Positions 56,310 to 63,663 of a stretch of DNA of 64,000 nt are shown here, piece by piece. This DNA is from Desulfonatronum thiodismutans (lineage in GTDB: Bacteria; Desulfobacterota; Desulfovibrionia; Desulfovibrionales; Desulfonatronaceae), in NCBI RefSeq assembly GCF_000717475.1, contig NZ_JPIK01000004.1, forward strand, positions 400,409-464,408, written 5' to 3'. Each line of letters begins with the position of its first letter. Positions within the stretch are counted from its first letter, which is position 1. Below the pieces are notes generated by a model. It did no database searches. It saw only the letters and a list, made by a program, of their open reading frames with translations, and was not told the DNA's origin. Both the position numbers and the translations under genes were made by a program.

Positions 56310-57497
56310 ATGTTTACGACAACGCAAGTGGGCAGCTGGCCCCGCTCCAAAACCATGCTTAAGGCATTGCGCGACCGGCGGCTGGAGCGGATGTCCCGGG
56401 CCGAGTTCAACGCCGTGGCCGACGAGGAAGTCCGGCGCACCATACGCATCCAGGAGGAAGCCGGACTGGATGTGGTGGTGGACGGTGAGCACCGCCGGGA
56501 CAATTTCTACTCCTTCATCACCGAAAAGGTGGCCGGAACCAAACTGATGAGCCTGGCCGAAATGCTGGACGAGGTGGAGGACAAGTCCGGATTCGAGGAA
56601 ATGCTGGGCACGTTGGACGTCCCGGCCTCGGCCATCCGCAATCCCACCTGCGTGGGGCGACTGGAGCGGCGCGAGCCCCTGGCCGTGGACGACTTCCGAT
56701 TCGTAAAGCAGCTCACGGACAAGCCGGTGAAGATCACCTTGCCTGGGCCGTACCTGCTCAGCCGTTCGATGTGGGTGTCCAACTACACAAAAAAAGCCTA
56801 CCGCGACCAAGGCGAGCTGGGCGACGACGTGGTGCGGATCCTGCGCGACGAACTGCGGGAACTGGCCGAGGCCGGTTGCGAATTCGTCCAGTTCGACGAG
56901 CCGGTGCTCACCGAAGTGGTCATGTCCGCGGAGTGCGGCCGCCGAACCTTCATGTGAGCGACTCTGGCCACCCGCCGGGATGTGGGTGTTGAACTGGAGT
57001 ACGCCGCGGAACTGATTAACCGCATTATTGAAGGCATTGCCGCCCCGCCCCATGGGCCGCGCATCGGTCTGCATATTTGCCGGGGCAACTGGAGCACCCG
57101 GGAGGACGTCCTGCTCACGGGAGATTATACCCCCCTGTTACCGGCCCTGACTCGGATGCGCGTTCATCAATTCGTCCTGGAGTACGCCACGCCCCGAGCC
57201 GGGGAGATCGCTGTGGTCGGAGAGGCCCTGTCCGGGGCCGTGCCCGGAACGGACCGCCCTCGGGAACTCGGCCTGGGCGTGGTCAACCCACGAACCACCA
57301 AGGCCGAAACGCCCGAGGAAATCGTGGCCAAGGCCGAGCTGGCTCTTCGCCACTATCGCCCGGAGCAGCTTTTCCTGAACACGGACTGCGGCTTCGGCTG
57401 CTTCGCCAACCGCTGCGTAAACGTGGAAGAGGTGGCCGCGGCCAAAATCCGGAACATCGTCCTGGCTGCCCGGGAGCTTCGGGAGCGGCATGGATGA
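56310..57497 (+). CDS. MetE-like (cobalamin-independent methionine synthase II family) protein with in-frame TGA; candidate selenoprotein
   Basis: 396 codons from the ATG at 56310 (with TGA at codon 216, stop at 57495-57497). Before the TGA: QVGSWPRSKTML, GLDVVVDGEHRRDNFYSF, ITLPGPYLLSRSMW and FVQFDEPVLTEVV, then GRRTFM, TGA, and ATLATRRDVGVELEYAAELI in the same frame. After it, GLHICRGNWSTRED, FVLEYATPRAGE and LNTDCGFGCF give the His, Cys, Glu and Cys that bind zinc in MetE-type enzymes. Truncation at the TGA would remove all zinc ligands. Codon use is unchanged on both sides. I recall, but cannot check, that relatives have Cys where the TGA lies (RTFMC). Either a UGA-Sec protein or a single-stop pseudogene; annotation software would split it in two. 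Confidence 0.6.
56955..56988 (+). promoter_or_regulatory. Candidate bacterial SECIS hairpin after the in-frame TGA
   Basis: TGA at 56955-56957 is followed by CACCC (56969-56973), a 10-nt loop (56974-56983, beginning with G) and GGGTG (56984-56988). The loop starts 17 nt after the TGA, within the usual spacing of bacterial SECIS elements, which need a G at the start of the apical loop. The stem is only 5 bp, so support is modest. Confidence 0.35.
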
Positions 57498-57549
57498 ACT
57501 GAATATATCAAATATTCAAGTCACTAAAACGCCCCCACTCCACCACCAT

Positions 57550-57587
57550 CTCCCTGGAGCCGGTTCCAACGAGCCGACTCCAGGGAG
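57550..57587. terminator. Hairpin after the MetE-like gene
   Basis: Perfect 10-bp arms CTCCCTGGAG (57550-57559) and CTCCAGGGAG (57578-57587) with an 18-nt loop, 52 bp after the MetE-like stop. No T-run, so a weak or factor-dependent terminator. Confidence 0.45.
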
Positions 57588-57862
57588 AGCCACTTTGCCG
57601 TGAACTCCCCCGGCACTTGATCTGAACAGATTCACCATCTCCATCGTCAGACCCTCTGTCGCGGACCGCTCCTTTCCATGCGGTCACTCCCTCCTGCCTC
57701 CTTCGCCTCAGCAAATTTCCGGGCTTGGCTATCCTTTAGCGAACGGCCAAGTACTGCCTCGCGGCCCGAATCTTCACGAATTCACGCTTGAAAGGAACAG
57801 GCCCTGACCTTTGATGCCGTTTCCGTCTATTGAAACAGCCTCACACGATTGTTTTTACCTAT

Positions 57863-57891
57863 TTGACATTATTCCCCGGAATCGGTTTAAG
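57863..57891 (+). promoter_or_regulatory. Candidate sigma-70 promoter of the hydrogenase operon
   Basis: TTGACA at 57863-57868, 17-bp spacer, TTTAAG at 57886-57891 (four of six to TATAAT). It would give a leader of about 310 nt before the small-subunit ATG. Confidence 0.4.
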
Positions 57892-58058
57892 AATCATTAA
57901 GAACATAGGGTATCGAGATAATTATCAATTTTGTTACGATTTTTTAAAAGCAGCGCACAGAAGACAACAAAAATACAAAACGTGCTACACAATAATTTTC
58001 ATCGCCTTGCAAACTCTTTCCCGGAGGTTCTCCCCACAACCCTCAACGCAAGGACAAA

Positions 58059-58111
58059 GAAAAGTTCAAAGTTTAAGAGTGGTTATTAACACGTGAAAAT
58101 TTGAACTTTTC
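58059..58111. repeat. 12-bp inverted repeat in the hydrogenase leader
   Basis: GAAAAGTTCAAA at 58059-58070 and its exact complement TTTGAACTTTTC at 58100-58111, 29 bases apart, 98 bp upstream of the small-subunit ATG. Could be an operator or an RNA stem. Confidence 0.5.
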
Positions 58112-58208
58112 AAAAAAAGCCTCACGGGTTTTGGCAGGTCCGCTTGACCCGGTACGGCTCGATATCGCAACAGGCCCTGGTAATGAACACTCTAAACGGA
58201 GGTGGGTT

Positions 58209-59168
58209 ATGAAATTCAGTGTTGGCTTGGCCAGAGACGAAGCCGAAAAACGGCTCGCGAATCGTGGCGTCAATCGTCGCGATTTCATGAAATTCTGTGC
58301 CGCGGTGGCGGCGGCCATGGGCATGGAGGCCTCGTTCGCCAAACAAGTCGCGGCCGCGCTCACTGATCCGCGCCGCCCGTCCGTGGTATATTTCCACTTC
58401 GCTGAATGCACGGGTTGCTCCATGGCCGTGGTGCGCACGGTCAATCCCTACATCGACGAACTGATCCTGGACACCATTTCCCTGGACTATCACGAAACCC
58501 TGATGGCCGCGGCCGGCGATCCAGCTGAAGCCGCCCTGGAGCAGGCCGTCACCTCGCCCCACGGATTCATCGCCGTGGTGGAAGGTGCCATTCCGACCAA
58601 GGACAACGGCGTTTACGGCATGGTCGGCGGACACACCATGCTGGAAATGGCCCAGAAGTACCTGCCCAAGGCCCAGGCCGTCATCGCCATCGGCGCCTGC
58701 GCGACCTTCGGCGGCGTCCAGGCCGCGGACCCCAATCCCACGGAAGCCATGGGCGTGAACGAACTGATGGAACACCTCGGACTGCCGACCCGGGCCATCA
58801 ACATCGCCGGCTGTCCCCCTAGTCCCTACAACTTCGTCGGGACCGTGGTGCATCTGCTGACCAAGGGCATGCCGGAACTGGATCGCCTGAATCGCCCGAA
58901 AATGTTCTACGGCGAATCGGTCCATGAACTCTGCGAGCGGCTGGATCATTTTTTCAACTACGAGTTCGCTCCATCCTTCGACTCCGAAGAGGCCAGAAAA
59001 GGCTGGTGTCTGTATGAGGTCGGCTGCAAGGGACCGGACACCTACAACAACTGTCCCAAGGTCAAGTTCAACGAAACCAACTGGCCCGTACAGGCCGGTC
59101 ATCCCTGCATCGGCTGCAGCGAGCCGAAGTTTTGGGATCAGCTCAGCCCGTTCTACAAACCGGTTTAA
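58209..59168 (+). CDS. hynB: Periplasmic [NiFe] hydrogenase small subunit
   Basis: 319 aa from the ATG at 58209 (GGAGGTGG upstream; an in-frame ATG at 58101 has no such site). A Tat signal with [20 protein letters not shown] at about 20-39 exports the folded heterodimer. Electron-transfer cluster ligands: [14 protein letters not shown] (proximal), [13 protein letters not shown] and [14 protein letters not shown], then [17 protein letters not shown] and [13 protein letters not shown] (medial/distal). It passes electrons from the large-subunit NiFe site to cytochromes. Downstream large-subunit gene starts 59 bp later. Hydrogenase maturation genes are not in the window. Confidence 0.95.
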   Translation: MKFSVGLARDEAEKRLANRGVNRRDFMKFCAAVAAAMGMEASFAKQVAAALTDPRRPSVVYFHFAECTGCSMAVVRTVNPYIDELILDTISLDYHETLMAAAGDPAEAALEQAVTSPHGFIAVVEGAIPTKDNGVYGMVGGHTMLEMAQKYLPKAQAVIAIGACATFGGVQAADPNPTEAMGVNELMEHLGLPTRAINIAGCPPSPYNFVGTVVHLLTKGMPELDRLNRPKMFYGESVHELCERLDHFFNYEFAPSFDSEEARKGWCLYEVGCKGPDTYNNCPKVKFNETNWPVQAGHPCIGCSEPKFWDQLSPFYKPV

Positions 59169-59227
59169 CTCCGAAATCAAGCGAAAAGACATTCCAACAT
59201 TGCCAATAATTCGAAGGAGGAGAGATT

Positions 59228-60928
59228 ATGTCTGGCTGTAAGCCCCAAGGTGCTCCGGTCGTCCCGGTCACCCCGCAAAGCAACTATTCCGGTCCCGTGG
59301 TTGTTGATCCATTGACCAGGATCGAAGGTCACCTGCGCCTGGAGGTGGAGGTGGACAACGGCAAGGTCAAGAACGCCTGGTCCAGTTCCCAGCTCTACCG
59401 CGGCCTGGAAACCATCCTCAAGGGCCGCGATCCCCGAGACGCCCAGCACTTCACCCAGCGGGCCTGCGGGGTCTGCACCTACACCCACGCCCTGGCATCC
59501 ACCCGATGTCTGGACGATGCCGTGGGCGTCGATATTCCCGATAACGCCCGGCTCATCCGCAACTTGGTGATGGGCACCCAGACGTTCGTCGACCACCTGA
59601 TTCACTTCTACGTGCTGCACGCCCTGGATTGGGTGGACGTAACCAGCGCCCTGAAAGCCGATCCGATCAAGGCGGCCAAGATCGCCAACAATATCTCCCC
59701 CCGGCCGACCAGCGCCGAGGACCTGAAGGCCGTTCAGGACAAGCTGACCGCCTTCGTGAACCAAGGACAGTTGGGCATTTTTACCAACGCCGACTTCCTG
59801 GGCGGTCATCCGGCCTACTACCTGCCGCCGGAGGTCAACCTGATCGCCACGGCCCACTATCTGGAAGCCCTGCGTCTGCAAATCAAAGGTTCCCGGGCCA
59901 TGGCAATTTTCGGCGGCAAAGTGCCCCACACCCAGTTCACCATCAGCGGCGGCGTGACGTGTTACGACGCTTTGCGCCCCGAACGCATTGAGGAATATCG
60001 CGCTCTGTACAGGGAAACCCGCGATTTCATTGAGCAGGTGTACATCCCGGATCTGCTGGCCGTGGCCTCCTACTACAAGGATTGGGCCGGTATCGGCGGA
60101 TGCACCAATTATCTGTGCTTCGGGGAATTCCCTCAGGTGGAGAAAGACATCAACTCCCGCTGGTATCCCCAGGGCGTGATCATGAACCGCGATCTGACCA
60201 ACGTGAAAGATTTCGATCCCGCGGCCATCTACGAACACGTGGCCGCCAGTTGGTACGAAGGCACTGAAGCCCGGCATCCTTACGAAGGCGTGACCGAGCC
60301 CAAGTACACCAGCCTGGACGACAAGGAGCGCTATTCCTGGATGAAGGCGCCCCGGTACCAGGACGAATCCATGGAAGTGGGCCCACTGGCCCAGGTGCTG
60401 GTGGCCTATGCCAAGGGTCAGCCCGAGGTGAAGGCGGCCGTGGACCTGGTGCTGAACCACCTCGGCGTGGGCGCCGACGCCCTGCACTCCACTCTGGGCC
60501 GGACCGCGGCCCGGGGCATCCATGCCCTGACCGTCGTGCAAAAGACCGAGGCCTGGCTGGACGAACTGGCGGAAAACGTGAAGAGAGGTGACACCAAGAT
60601 CGCCGAAAATCACGAAATGCCGGACGAGGCCGAGGGCGTCGGCTATTGCGACGCACCCCGAGGCGCGCTGAGCCACTGGATCAAGATCAAGGGCGGCAAG
60701 ATCGAGAACTTCCAACTCGTGGTCCCCTCCACCTGGAACCTGGGGCCGCGCTGTGACAAGGGCAAGTTAGGCCCGGTGGAAGAAGCGCTGATCAACACTC
60801 CCATCGCCGATCCCAAGCGCCCCGTGGAACTGCTGCGCACCGTCCACTCCTTCGACCCCTGCATCGCCTGCGGCGTCCACGTCATTGACTCCAAGACCAA
60901 CCAGGTCCACGAGTTCAAAATCCTCTAA
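59228..60928 (+). CDS. hynA: Periplasmic [NiFe] hydrogenase large subunit
   Basis: 566 aa holding the NiFe active site. N-terminal signature DPLTRIEGHLRLEVEVDNGK and the first nickel Cys pair in RACGVCTYTHA; C-terminal pair in DPCIACGVHVID. The first C-terminal Cys is encoded by TGC, not TGA, so this is a [NiFe] and not a [NiFeSe] enzyme. The protein ends KTNQVHEFKIL; a maturation protease would cleave after the His of GVH. Starts with an AAGGAGGAGAG ribosome site. Terminator follows 74 bp downstream. Confidence 0.97.
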   Translation: MSGCKPQGAPVVPVTPQSNYSGPVVVDPLTRIEGHLRLEVEVDNGKVKNAWSSSQLYRGLETILKGRDPRDAQHFTQRACGVCTYTHALASTRCLDDAVGVDIPDNARLIRNLVMGTQTFVDHLIHFYVLHALDWVDVTSALKADPIKAAKIANNISPRPTSAEDLKAVQDKLTAFVNQGQLGIFTNADFLGGHPAYYLPPEVNLIATAHYLEALRLQIKGSRAMAIFGGKVPHTQFTISGGVTCYDALRPERIEEYRALYRETRDFIEQVYIPDLLAVASYYKDWAGIGGCTNYLCFGEFPQVEKDINSRWYPQGVIMNRDLTNVKDFDPAAIYEHVAASWYEGTEARHPYEGVTEPKYTSLDDKERYSWMKAPRYQDESMEVGPLAQVLVAYAKGQPEVKAAVDLVLNHLGVGADALHSTLGRTAARGIHALTVVQKTEAWLDELAENVKRGDTKIAENHEMPDEAEGVGYCDAPRGALSHWIKIKGGKIENFQLVVPSTWNLGPRCDKGKLGPVEEALINTPIADPKRPVELLRTVHSFDPCIACGVHVIDSKTNQVHEFKIL

Positions 60929-61002
60929 GCCTTAGCCTTACGCCTTGCCGAAACGCCCACCGGAACGGTAAGCGTTTGATGAGCGCAAGGTGAGTGTATC
61001 AC

Positions 61003-61044
61003 GGAGAGCGAAGCGGCCTTGACGGCCCTTCGCTCTCCTTTTTT
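61003..61044 (+). terminator. Strong intrinsic terminator after the hydrogenase operon
   Basis: GGAGAGCGAAG plus GGCC (61003-61018) pairs with GGCC plus CTTCGCTCTCC (61024-61038), one bulged C, 5-nt loop, then T6. It lies between the large-subunit gene and the CCG-protein gene, whose ATG is 31 bp further on, so it may only partly terminate. Confidence 0.92.
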
Positions 61045-61074
61045 GGAAGTCCAACCGAAAGGCGGAATCCCACG

Positions 61075-62187
61075 ATGCCGAGAAATCCCCAGGAAATAAA
61101 ACCGCCTGAAACCGCGAGCCGCATTGCCGAAGCCTGTACCCGTTGCGGAACCTGTGTTCGCCGGTGTGCCTTTCTGAACAAGTACGGCATGCCCGGGGAC
61201 ATCGCTCGCCAAGTGCTGACCGGGGATTCCACCGTCGATCCCTACGAATGCAGTCTGTGCAACCTTTGCGCCGCGGTCTGCCCGGAAGGACTCGCTCCGG
61301 GCGACCTGTTCCTGGACCGGCGTCGTTTGGCCGCGGACCAGGGTTTGGTGGACTTCAAACCCTACGCGCAGCTGCTCGGCTACGAAAAACTCGGCCACTC
61401 TCGCCTCTTTGCCTGGTATCCGCCCACGCCCGCGAAAACGGTATTCTTTCCGGGCTGCACTCTTCCCGGCACCCGTCCCCGAATCACGTGGAAATTTTTC
61501 GAGGCCTTGCGCGAATGTGAACCAACGACGGCCATGGTTCTGGACTGCTGCCACAAGCCGTCCCACGACTTGGGGCGGCAATCCTATTTTCTCGATCAAT
61601 TCCGGGACATTCGGGATCGTCTCCTGGCCCTGGGCGTGGAACGGATCGTCGTGGCCTGCCCCAACTGCCACAAGGTCTTCAGGAAGTACGGGGACGGGCT
61701 GACGGTCGCCACGGTGTACGAAGTCCTGGCCCAAGATCAGGCCCGGATAACGGATAAGACCGCTTTGGCGTCACCGCGCACGACCGTTCAAATCACGGTC
61801 CACGATCCCTGCCCTCTGCGGGACCAGGTTGGAGTCCACCAGGCCGTGCGTGCGCTCCTGGCGGCTCGGGGCTATGGCATTCGGGAAATGAGAGACAGCG
61901 GGGCGCGAACCCTTTGCTGCGGGGAAGGTGGTGCCGTGGGATTCAAAAATCCAGCCCTGGCAGCGACATGGATCGAAAAGCGACGCGCCCAGGCCCAAGG
62001 CGACCGGATCATCACCTACTGCGCCGGTTGCACCGGATTCCTGGACCGCGCCGCACCCACAAGTCATCTGGGAGACGTACTGTTCGAGCCGGAAAAGGCC
62101 ATGCGGGGCCGAAGCCAGGCGGCCAAGACCCCGATGACCTATTGGAACAGGTTGTGGTTAAAACGGAGACTCATTCGAGACGCCTAG
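61075..62187 (+). CDS. Iron-sulfur CCG-domain protein (HdrD/GlpC-like)
   Basis: 370 aa from the ATG at 61075. N-terminal two [4Fe-4S] sets: CTRCGTCVRRCAF and CSLCNLCAAVCPEG. Two cysteine-rich CCG-type domains follow: FFPGCTLPGTRP with LDCCHKPSHDL and ACPNCHKVFRKYG, then VHDPCPLRDQVG with LCCGEGGAVGF and TYCAGCTGFLDR. This is the architecture of heterodisulfide-reductase D-like or glycerol-3-phosphate dehydrogenase C-like proteins, which move electrons to disulfides or quinones. Its position behind the hydrogenase hints at coupling to H2 oxidation, but a terminator separates them. No TM helix. Confidence 0.87.
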   Translation: MPRNPQEIKPPETASRIAEACTRCGTCVRRCAFLNKYGMPGDIARQVLTGDSTVDPYECSLCNLCAAVCPEGLAPGDLFLDRRRLAADQGLVDFKPYAQLLGYEKLGHSRLFAWYPPTPAKTVFFPGCTLPGTRPRITWKFFEALRECEPTTAMVLDCCHKPSHDLGRQSYFLDQFRDIRDRLLALGVERIVVACPNCHKVFRKYGDGLTVATVYEVLAQDQARITDKTALASPRTTVQITVHDPCPLRDQVGVHQAVRALLAARGYGIREMRDSGARTLCCGEGGAVGFKNPALAATWIEKRRAQAQGDRIITYCAGCTGFLDRAAPTSHLGDVLFEPEKAMRGRSQAAKTPMTYWNRLWLKRRLIRDA

Positions 62188-62194
62188 CAATTCA

Positions 62195-62503
62195 TCAACA
62201 AGACGAACAACTTCCTCCGCAACCTCCGCCTCCGCCGCCCACCTGGACCTCGGAGGAGACGGCGAATCCGTACGGCGTCATGTCGATCTTGATAACCCCG
62301 GCTTTTTCGCTCAATTCCTTGTCCACGAGAAAGGTATAGCCGCTGAGTTCCTGCACCAGATCCGTCTCCTGCTCCGTGTCCAAAGCCAGAGAGAGCCGCT
62401 CTCCGCCGCATCCGGCGGCCAGATAGACCCGAATCGGAGATTGCGCCTTACCCTGAAAATGGTTGTCCAATTGTTCTTTCACGGAAGGGGTGATTTCAAT
62501 CAT
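62195..62503 (-). CDS. IscA/HesB-like iron-sulfur protein with Gly/Cys-rich tail
   Basis: 102 aa from the ATG at 62503 (AGAGGA upstream). An IscA/HesB-type fold: IEITPSVKEQLDNHF at the start, YLAAGCGGERLSLALD (first Cys of the family), and MTPYGFAVSSEV in the middle. The C-terminus is GGGGGGCGGSCSSC: a run of six Gly and three more Cys instead of the standard CGC. It may carry an Fe-S cluster or act as a carrier. It converges with the CCG gene (7 bp between the stops) and is divergent from the RelE-like gene. Confidence 0.82.
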   Translation of the reverse strand: MIEITPSVKEQLDNHFQGKAQSPIRVYLAAGCGGERLSLALDTEQETDLVQELSGYTFLVDKELSEKAGVIKIDMTPYGFAVSSEVQVGGGGGGCGGSCSSC

Positions 62504-62874
62504 GTCTCGTATTCCTCTTGGGTTAAGTGTTTGCTTTTGCAACGACGTGTATTTCATTGGGTAAAAACAAGAACACGAAAAGTCAAATAGATTCCCTGTA
62601 TTGTGTTGCCACAAAAGCATTCATCGTTCCAATTGATCAGGCCGACGTGGGAAACTTCATCGGCATATTGTCCATACATGCCCGATGGTATTTGAGGTCG
62701 GACCCGATTCCGTTGTGTCGGAGTCCGCGCATCGAAAAAAGCAATTGTCTGAAGAAACATCCATTCGTCTTTCAAATTAGACATAAAGCTCGCGGATGAG
62801 GTAAATAAAAGCGGTTCCGTGAACACATGACTGTTTCCGCTGAAACGGCGACATCGAATGCCCGGAGGTTCTTC
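62504..62874. other. 371-bp divergent spacer
   Basis: Between the divergent IscA-like and RelE-like genes. No gene I can support (one 90-codon reading frame inside lacks a ribosome site and family features). Mostly AT-rich; probably holds both promoters. Confidence 0.4.
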
Positions 62875-63423
62875 ATGGCCGTTATTATTGTCGACCCTGC
62901 GCAGTTTTCCAAGAAAACAGCCAAAATGCTCAAATCCGGAGGCAAAGCCGGGGGCGCGGCCCGACAGGCCCAGGCAATCATCCAGGACTTGGCCGACAGC
63001 GGGCGATTGGATCCCAATATTGCCCGGAAGTTGACCTCCAACGGCGAGGCTAGAATGGAAAATTGCTGGAAATTCAACCTTGCCGGCGGACATCGGCTGG
63101 TCCTGACCAAGCACGAGGGCGACTTCGCCTTCCTGTTCCTGGGAACCCACGATGAAACCGACACCTGGATCAAGAACAACTCTGGAATCAAGCTGGACAT
63201 CTCCGGAGGGGAAATCGTTCCCGGAGCCGCATCCGGGCTAAACGATCATAGGGGCGCGCCCGACGAGTCCGACATGCCAACAACGCTTGTCCCTGCATCC
63301 GATGACGACGACTACTATGACCGTCCCCTTCATGAATTCATTGACCAGAACATGCTTCGGGAGATTTTTCGCGGATTGTGCGACGCTCCCGGTCTGAAAG
63401 TCGGAAACGAATCACCAGGCTAA
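62875..63423 (+). CDS. RelE-like-fold protein with long acidic C-terminal extension
   Basis: 182 aa from the ATG at 62875 (GGAGG upstream). Residues about 1-100 resemble a RelE/ParE toxin core: MAVIIVDPAQFSKKTAKMLK, LTSNGEARMENCWKFNLAGG and RLVLTKHEGDFAFLFLGTHD. The remaining 80 residues are acidic and probably partly disordered (ASDDDDYYDRPLHEF). No antitoxin gene follows or precedes closely, so it may be a solitary, fused or non-toxic member. An ATAGGGGCGCGCCC stretch near 63250 resembles the dispersed repeat edge. Confidence 0.65.
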   Translation: MAVIIVDPAQFSKKTAKMLKSGGKAGGAARQAQAIIQDLADSGRLDPNIARKLTSNGEARMENCWKFNLAGGHRLVLTKHEGDFAFLFLGTHDETDTWIKNNSGIKLDISGGEIVPGAASGLNDHRGAPDESDMPTTLVPASDDDDYYDRPLHEFIDQNMLREIFRGLCDAPGLKVGNESPG

Positions 63424-63590
63424 CGGAGCAGGCTTGAGTCACCGTGAAAACACCTTCACGAACTGAGGGCGTAGCAGCGTACTGAATGGTCAGCGACCAG
63501 GAGTCACTCTTGGAGCGCCAAGACACTGTTTTCTTTGTTGCGAAACGGACAATCCGGCAGGGTTTCCGGTCTAGCAAGTCATGAAGCCGG

Positions 63591-63633
63591 CAAGGGCCAT
63601 GCACGACCCCTCCGGGTTCGTGCATGGCCCTTG
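63591..63633. terminator. Long hairpin after the fdhB-like gene
   Basis: CAAGGGCCATGCACGACCC (63591-63609) pairs with the complementary arm ending at 63633 (one bulged T). It lies 31 bp beyond the stop of the minus-strand ferredoxin-like gene. No clear T-run. Confidence 0.5.
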
Positions 63634-63663
63634 CGTTAATCCGTCTTAATCGTGTTTTTGCGC

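Larger units (their letters stand above)
57498..58208. other. 711-bp AT-rich spacer before the hydrogenase genes
   Basis: No convincing gene. It contains a long hairpin (57550-57587), an AT-rich stretch 57830-58100, a candidate sigma-70 promoter (57863-57891) and a 12-bp inverted repeat (58059-58111). It probably holds the control region of the hydrogenase operon. Confidence 0.55.

Noticed and set aside
56304..56957. Two separate genes, 56304-56957 and 56982-57497
   Set aside because: Both parts are in the same frame and together make one MetE-like domain; the only break is one TGA.
57726..57740. Weak sigma-54 match TGGCTATCCTTTAGC in the spacer before the hydrogenase
   Set aside because: Only the GG and GC pairs fit the consensus at correct spacing; other positions do not, and it is nearly 500 bp from the gene.
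57830..58096. 88-codon AT-rich frame before the hydrogenase genes
   Set aside because: No ribosome site or family, and it covers the likely promoter and the inverted repeat.
60858..60885. [NiFeSe] hydrogenase
   Set aside because: The C-terminal active-site Cys is TGC, not TGA; the enzyme is an ordinary [NiFe] type.
62527..62799. 90-codon frame between the IscA-like and RelE-like genes
   Set aside because: No ribosome site, no family pattern, and it covers the divergent promoter region.
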